Part shown: piece by piece, positions 60,141-64,000 of the stretch
How the letters are laid out: the number at the start of each line of letters is the position of its first letter
How positions within the stretch are numbered: position 1 is the stretch's first letter
Assembly (NCBI GenBank): GCA_963796705.1
Contig: CAWCMK010000001.1
Span: 62,001-126,000 of the forward strand
DNA: 64,000 nt
Direction of reading: 5' to 3'
Source of the DNA: VRUE01 sp963796705
GTDB taxonomy: Bacteria; Actinomycetota; Thermoleophilia; Solirubrobacterales; 70-9
Notes under the pieces: model-generated
Database searches by the model: none
What the model saw: only the letters and a program-made list of their open reading frames with translations
Told to the model about the DNA's origin: nothing
Program-made: the position numbers and the translations under genes

Positions 60141-60146
60141 AGGGTA
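60141..60146 (-). promoter_or_regulatory. -10-like TACCCT of pstCAB, leaderless
   Basis: Seven nucleotides before ATG 60133, with no ribosome site. Confidence 0.5.
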
Positions 60147-60182
60147 GAGGAGATAGAGCGAACGTCTACCCAGTAGCGTCAG

Positions 60183-60270
60183 GTTTCACAAAATCGACAC
60201 AAGTGAAAAGGCGTGTTAACGACTCAGTAACAAGAGGGGTTCACGAAAAAAGGGGGGGTTCACGAAAATG
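60183..60270. promoter_or_regulatory. Divergent pst control region with GTTCACG/TTCACAA repeats
   Basis: GTTCACGAAAA occurs twice on the plus strand (from 60239 and 60258, 19 bp apart), and TTCACAAAATCGACA is at 60185-60199. A minus-strand TTTCACTT lies near 60202-60209. GTTCAC direct repeats are the core of actinobacterial PhoP (PHO) boxes, so phosphate control is likely. The region is also poorer in GC than its surroundings. Confidence 0.55.
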
Positions 60271-60370
60271 TAACAAATAGGCGGCTCCGCACCGCGATTC
60301 TGACCGCGCCAGTCCTATGACTAGACCGCCCGTATCTTGGCGGCCGACAAACGAGTTGAAAGGATCTCAG

Positions 60371-61399
60371 TTGATTCGCAATAGGCTGCTTGGCCTCATC
60401 CTTGCGACGGTTGGAACCGTTGCTTGCATGGCGACCGTATCGACGGCGAGCGCTCTCGCCGAACTCAAGGGTGCAGGCTCCACGCTTGTGGCACCGCTGA
60501 TGGGAGAGTGGATAAATGGATTCGAAGCCCACACGCGCGGCGCGGACCACGTTTCCTACTCCTCGGTTGGCTCCGGGGCAGGAATCGCGGACATCACTGC
60601 GCGGACAGTCGACTTCGGCGCCTCCGATGCCCCATTGACCCCCGAACAAGCCGCTGCCTGCAATAACTGCGTTCAGATCCCGTGGGCGCTGTCGGGTCCG
60701 GCCGTCTCCTACAACCTCCCCGGTATCAAGAAGAACGCTCTGCATCTTTCGGCGTCGGTGATCGCCGCGATTTACCTGGGCAAGATCACTAACTGGAAAG
60801 ACCCTAAAATCAAGAAACTGAACCCCACGCTCCATCTGCCTAACCTGCCGATCACAGTGGCCTTCCGCAGCGACGGTTCTGGGACCACGTACGCGTTCAC
60901 CAACTACCTCTCGAAAGTCAGCCCGGCCTGGAAGAACTCGGTCGGCTACGCGACCTCGGTCAGCTTCCCGGTCGGAGTTGGTGGCAAAGGGAACCCTGGC
61001 GTCACCGCGATCGTCGATTCGACCAAGGGGGCGATCGGCTACATCGAGGCCTCCTACGTCATTGCGGCGGGCCTGCCGGCCGCAGCCGTCGAGAACAATG
61101 CCGGAAAGTTCGTGTATCCCAACCTGAAGGGCTTCGAAGCGGCGGCGGCGATCGTCAAGCATGTGCCGGCGAACAACGAACTACACATCGTTGACCCGCC
61201 GAAGAGCGCCAAGACCGCCTACCCGATCTCGACATTCACCTACTGCATCGTGCCTCATGGCTCGCCGAAGAAGGAAGAAATCACGCAGTTCGTCAAGTAC
61301 AACCTGACCATCGGTCAGAAATACGGGCCGGCGCTCGATTTCGCCACGATGCCGAAAATCGTGATCAAAGCAGCAGAAAGAACGCTCGCAGCGCTCTAA
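60371..61399 (+). CDS. pstS: Phosphate-binding protein PstS
   Basis: 342 residues from TTG 60371, chosen because AAAGGAT stands 5 nt ahead and the protein then begins with a regular signal peptide (MIRNRLLGLILATVG...ASALA). A Cys at residue 19 (TVAC) could make it a lipoprotein. The phosphate site shows ELKGAGSTLVAPLM, SYSSVGSGAGI, VDFGASDAPLT and FRSDGSGTTYAFTNYL. It captures phosphate for PstCAB. ATG 60317 would give an odd charged leader before the signal. A strong terminator follows. Confidence 0.95.
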   Translation: MIRNRLLGLILATVGTVACMATVSTASALAELKGAGSTLVAPLMGEWINGFEAHTRGADHVSYSSVGSGAGIADITARTVDFGASDAPLTPEQAAACNNCVQIPWALSGPAVSYNLPGIKKNALHLSASVIAAIYLGKITNWKDPKIKKLNPTLHLPNLPITVAFRSDGSGTTYAFTNYLSKVSPAWKNSVGYATSVSFPVGVGGKGNPGVTAIVDSTKGAIGYIEASYVIAAGLPAAAVENNAGKFVYPNLKGFEAAAAIVKHVPANNELHIVDPPKSAKTAYPISTFTYCIVPHGSPKKEEITQFVKYNLTIGQKYGPALDFATMPKIVIKAAERTLAAL

Positions 61400-61433
61400 G
61401 AAGACTGGCCGGCGGCGGGGCCGCCCGTGATGC

Positions 61434-61471
61434 AAAGAGCCCCCGGGACTGCGGTCCCGGGGGCTCTTTTT
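61434..61471 (+). terminator. Rho-independent terminator of pstS
   Basis: A 16-bp perfect stem (61434-61449 with 61454-61469, left arm AAAGAGCCCCCGGGAC) and a TGCG loop end in a run of five T (61467-61471). It lies 34 bp after the pstS stop and should work well. Confidence 0.92.
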
Positions 61472-61566
61472 GACCTTGGAGATACTAGTGACCCAGTCCT
61501 TAGTTCGCAGCCATAGAGTCTTCGCCGGCGAAGACGTCGCCATCGCAATCGACAATGGGAGGCCTT

Positions 61567-61982
61567 ATGCCCCGACGTGTGGACGTGACGCCAAGCGGGG
61601 AGGCGCTGGAGCGCTGGGCCCGCCGCCCCAAGAGCGCCCAGGCCCTGGCGCTGCGCTGCCGGATCGTGCTGGCGGCGGCTGACAGGGAGCCAGCAAGGAC
61701 ATCGCGGCGCGCCTGGGCTACGCCACGCAGAACCCGGGCCGCCGGCGGGGCCGCTTTGTCCAGAAGGGCATCGACGGCCTGCACGATGAGGCGCGCCCGG
61801 GCAAACCGCACCAGATCACAGGCGAAGACATCGAGCCGGTGATCGTCAAGACCCTGGAGGAGAGCCCGCCGGGCCCACCCACACTGGTCGACCCGTTCGA
61901 TGGCGGCTGCCACCGGCTTTTCCCAAACCGCTTCAAAGAGCTCATCGCCAGACATGATCCGATCTGGCCGGGCAGCCAGTAG
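61567..61982 (+). pseudogene. IS630-family transposase remnant (frameshifted, truncated)
   Basis: It begins MPRRVDVTPSGEALERWARR and continues ALRCRIVLAAAD in one frame. After about 61682 the homology goes on in another frame: ASKDIAARLGYATQNPGRR, FVQKGIDGLHDEARPGKPH and VIVKTLEESPPGPPT. This is the double HTH N-terminus of IS630-type transposases. The DDE catalytic domain (about 200 residues) is missing, and the frame ends at TAG 61980. Terminal inverted repeats were not found. It is therefore a dead relic between pstS and arsJ. Confidence 0.8.
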
Positions 61983-62007
61983 GGAGCAAGCGGCCTCGAG
62001 GTCACGC

Positions 62008-63285
62008 CTACGTCACAGGAGCCAGATCGTCGCCTGAGCGTGTCGGGGTAGCCGTCTCGGTGGGAAGCAGCCCAGATAGTGCGGCCGCCGCCAACACGCA
62101 GGCTGCCGATGCCCACAGGCAGGCTTCCAGCCCCTGCCACTGATAGAGCAGGCCAGAGAGGACCGTCCCCGCCAGCCGGCCGCCGGCATTTGCCATGTAG
62201 TAGAAGCCGACATTCATCGTCGCTCTGTCGTTCTCGGAGTAGGCGAGAATGAGGTAGGAGTGTACGGCGGAGTTCATGGCGAAGACGACGCCGAAGGCGA
62301 TCAGGCCGATGACGATCACCGCGGTGGGATCGGCGCCGGCCGCCAAACCGATCGCTATAGCCGCTGGGAAGAGCGCGAGGAGGAAGGCGAGCCAGGTAGC
62401 CGTCCTTCCTTCCGGCTCGGCGCCGCCCTTGGCACCGCGGCGACGGACGAAGCCCGGCACCGCCGCCTGCACGATTCCGTAACCGATCACCCAGATCGCC
62501 AGGAAGCCACCCGTCGCCAGGAAGCTCCAGCCGAGCACGGTCTCCAGATAGACAGGGAGCCCGACCACGAACCAGACGTCACGCGAGGCGAAGAGGAAGA
62601 TGCGCGCCGCTGCGAGGACATTGACGGCGCGATCGTTCGAGAACATGTGCTTGAACTTCGCCTTCGCGTCAGGTCGGCCGAGGTGCCCGTGCATCAGCGA
62701 GGAGACGATGATCAAAGTCGCCAGAACCATTCCGGCCAGAATCAGCATCGAGGTCTGGAAGCCTGCGACGGTCAGCATCGCCGCGCCGAGGAAGAAGCCG
62801 ACACCCTTGAGCGCATTCTTGGAGCCCGTCAGCACCGCGACCCAGCGGTAAAGGGCGCCCTGGTCTCCCTCGGGGACGACCAGCTTGACCGCGCTCTTGG
62901 AGCTCATCTTGGTCAGATCCTTGGCGATACCCGAGAAGGACTGAGAGACCATCACGTACGGGATGACGAGCCAGGCCTCGGGCGCGAAGCCGACCATAGC
63001 CGTGGCGAAGACCTGGGTGCCGAGACCCATGTAGAGGGTCGTCCGCAGCCCGAAGCGGGCCGCCAGCCAGCCGCCGACGAGGTTGGTGAGGACGCCAAAG
63101 ATCTCGTAGAAGATGAACAGCGAGGCGATCGTGAACGGCGAGTAGCCCAGTTCGTAGAAGTAGAAGAGGACAAGCATCCGCGTCGCCCCGTCGGCGAGGG
63201 TCTCCACCCAGTAGGCGCCGGTGACCAGGACGTAATTGCGCAGGTCGCCCTGGCGGTTGGTTCCTGTCGAGTCGGAAGCAGCCAA
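62008..63285 (-). CDS. arsJ: Organoarsenical (1-arseno-3-phosphoglycerate) efflux permease ArsJ
   Basis: 425 residues, a 12-helix MFS transporter. The N-terminus NYVLVTGAYWVETLADGATRML and the segment SQSFSGIAKDLTKMSSKSAVKLVVP are characteristic of ArsJ and not of ordinary sugar or drug carriers. ArsJ exports 1-arseno-3-phosphoglycerate, which then breaks down to arsenate outside. It works with the GAPDH encoded directly upstream (10-bp gap). TTG 63285 is the likely start, with GAGAG ahead; coupling to the GAPDH gene is expected. Confidence 0.9.
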   Translation of the reverse strand: MAASDSTGTNRQGDLRNYVLVTGAYWVETLADGATRMLVLFYFYELGYSPFTIASLFIFYEIFGVLTNLVGGWLAARFGLRTTLYMGLGTQVFATAMVGFAPEAWLVIPYVMVSQSFSGIAKDLTKMSSKSAVKLVVPEGDQGALYRWVAVLTGSKNALKGVGFFLGAAMLTVAGFQTSMLILAGMVLATLIIVSSLMHGHLGRPDAKAKFKHMFSNDRAVNVLAAARIFLFASRDVWFVVGLPVYLETVLGWSFLATGGFLAIWVIGYGIVQAAVPGFVRRRGAKGGAEPEGRTATWLAFLLALFPAAIAIGLAAGADPTAVIVIGLIAFGVVFAMNSAVHSYLILAYSENDRATMNVGFYYMANAGGRLAGTVLSGLLYQWQGLEACLWASAACVLAAAALSGLLPTETATPTRSGDDLAPVT

Positions 63286-63295
63286 TGCTGCTCTC

Positions 63296-64000
63296 TCAAT
63301 TCCCGCCCAGACCTGCTACGGCGCGGACCAGCTCTACCAGCCGGTTCGCGTATCCCCACTCGTTGTCGTACCAGGCAAGCACCTTGACCTGGGTCTCGTT
63401 CACGACCATCGTCGAGGGCGCGTCGACGATCCCCGAGCGCGGGTCGTCGCGGTAGTCGACGGAAACCAGCGGGCGCTCCTCGTAGCCGAGGATGCCGGCC
63501 AGCGGCCCCTCGGCCGCCGCCCGCAGCAACCCGTTCACCTCCTCGACGTCGGTCGGGCGCTCGACCTCGAAGACGCAGTCGGTCAGCGAGGCGTTCAGCA
63601 TCGGCACCCTCACCGCGAGGCCGTTGAGGCGCCCCTGCAGCTCGGGGAAGATCAACCCGATCGCGGTCGCCGAGCCGGTCGTGGTCGGGATCAGCGAGAG
63701 ACTGGCGGCGCGAGCCCGGCGCAGATCCTTATGGGGGGCGTCAACCACCACCTGGGTGTTGGTGAGATCGTGCAGGGTCGTAATCGCGCCGTGCCGGATG
63801 CCGAGCCCCTCGTGGATCACCTTGACGACGGGCGCCAGGCAGTTGGTCGTGCAGGAGGCCGCGGTGAGGATGTCATGGAGCGCCATCTCGTCGGGGTCGT
63901 CATTGACCCCGACGACCACGTTGAGCGCTCCCTTCTTCACCGGAGCTGCGACGATCACCTTCTTCACCCCCTGCTCAAAGTATGGATTCAGCGACTCCAC
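63296..64000 (-). CDS. ArsJ-associated glyceraldehyde-3-phosphate dehydrogenase, C-terminal part
   Basis: The 5' end lies beyond the window; 234 codons remain. The catalytic Cys is in AASCTTNCLAPVVKVIHEG, the His in TTLHDLTNTQVV, followed by DAPHKDLRRARAASLSLIPT, GSATAIGLIFPELQGRLNG and WYDNEWGYANRLVELV. The DDPRSGIVDA segment and the link with arsJ fit the arsenate-detoxifying GAPDH, which joins arsenate to glyceraldehyde 3-phosphate. A glycolytic role cannot be excluded from this fragment. Confidence 0.88.
   Translation of the reverse strand: MESLNPYFEQGVKKVIVAAPVKKGALNVVVGVNDDPDEMALHDILTAASCTTNCLAPVVKVIHEGLGIRHGAITTLHDLTNTQVVVDAPHKDLRRARAASLSLIPTTTGSATAIGLIFPELQGRLNGLAVRVPMLNASLTDCVFEVERPTDVEEVNGLLRAAAEGPLAGILGYEERPLVSVDYRDDPRSGIVDAPSTMVVNETQVKVLAWYDNEWGYANRLVELVRAVAGLGGN

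Overview
The window is GC-rich throughout and reads as an actinobacterial chromosome. The mix of protein types points to the class Thermoleophilia (Solirubrobacterales or relatives): LCP and PucR proteins, a DUF393 protein, a zinc-ribbon membrane protein family, and a type-E-like succinate dehydrogenase. That placement rests on protein character and gene order, not on a 16S gene, because no rRNA is present. One tRNA gene (Gln, TTG) is visible. There is no CRISPR array, prophage or intact insertion sequence.

Layout. 1-12300: the start of mfd (off the left edge), a small membrane protein and a polysaccharide deacetylase, then a minus-strand block rplY-pth-enoyl-CoA hydratase-SDR, an ABC1/UbiB kinase-like gene, DUF393, GDPD, and glmU-prs, followed by HdeD, tRNA-Gln and a PucR regulator. 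12400-21860: the housekeeping group tatD-rsmA-ispE with a DedA-PAP2 fusion, and glk-rsmI-metG. Two plus-strand metabolic genes (FMN alpha-hydroxyacid oxidase and ICL/PEP-mutase-like) separate these two groups. 22000-32300: LCP protein, FmdB, glyQS, AlkZ-like glycosylase, FKBP lipoprotein, acyl-CoA synthetase, an R2-like diiron protein fused to an SCP2 domain, an amidase and a decayed MMPL transporter. 32400-38300: TetR regulator, GT39 transferase, hsp20-lon. 38400-50400: sterol-desaturase family protein, an AT-hook/winged-helix protein, icd-mdh, aidB, a CBS-type site-2 protease, an M28 peptidase, and sdhA-sdhB-CCG subunit. Together with icd and mdh this supplies much of the TCA cycle. 50400-53900: lysC-asd and a CPA1 antiporter.

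54280-64000 is the most distinctive region. A membrane-anchored phosphoesterase-like protein with a cytoplasmic zinc ribbon diverges from two more zinc-ribbon genes. These run into the phosphate uptake genes pstC-pstA-pstB, which diverge from pstS. Beyond a strong terminator and an IS630 transposase remnant lie arsJ and its partner GAPDH, which together detoxify arsenate that enters through phosphate transporters. TTCACAA-type motifs occur in front of both the pst genes and the zinc-ribbon genes and suggest one phosphate-responsive unit.

A global signal is also clear. At least a dozen genes have a -10-like hexamer TANNNT placed 6-8 nt before the start codon and no Shine-Dalgarno sequence, which is the signature of leaderless transcription. 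I used it to choose several start codons. All family assignments come from reading motifs by eye; no database search was run.
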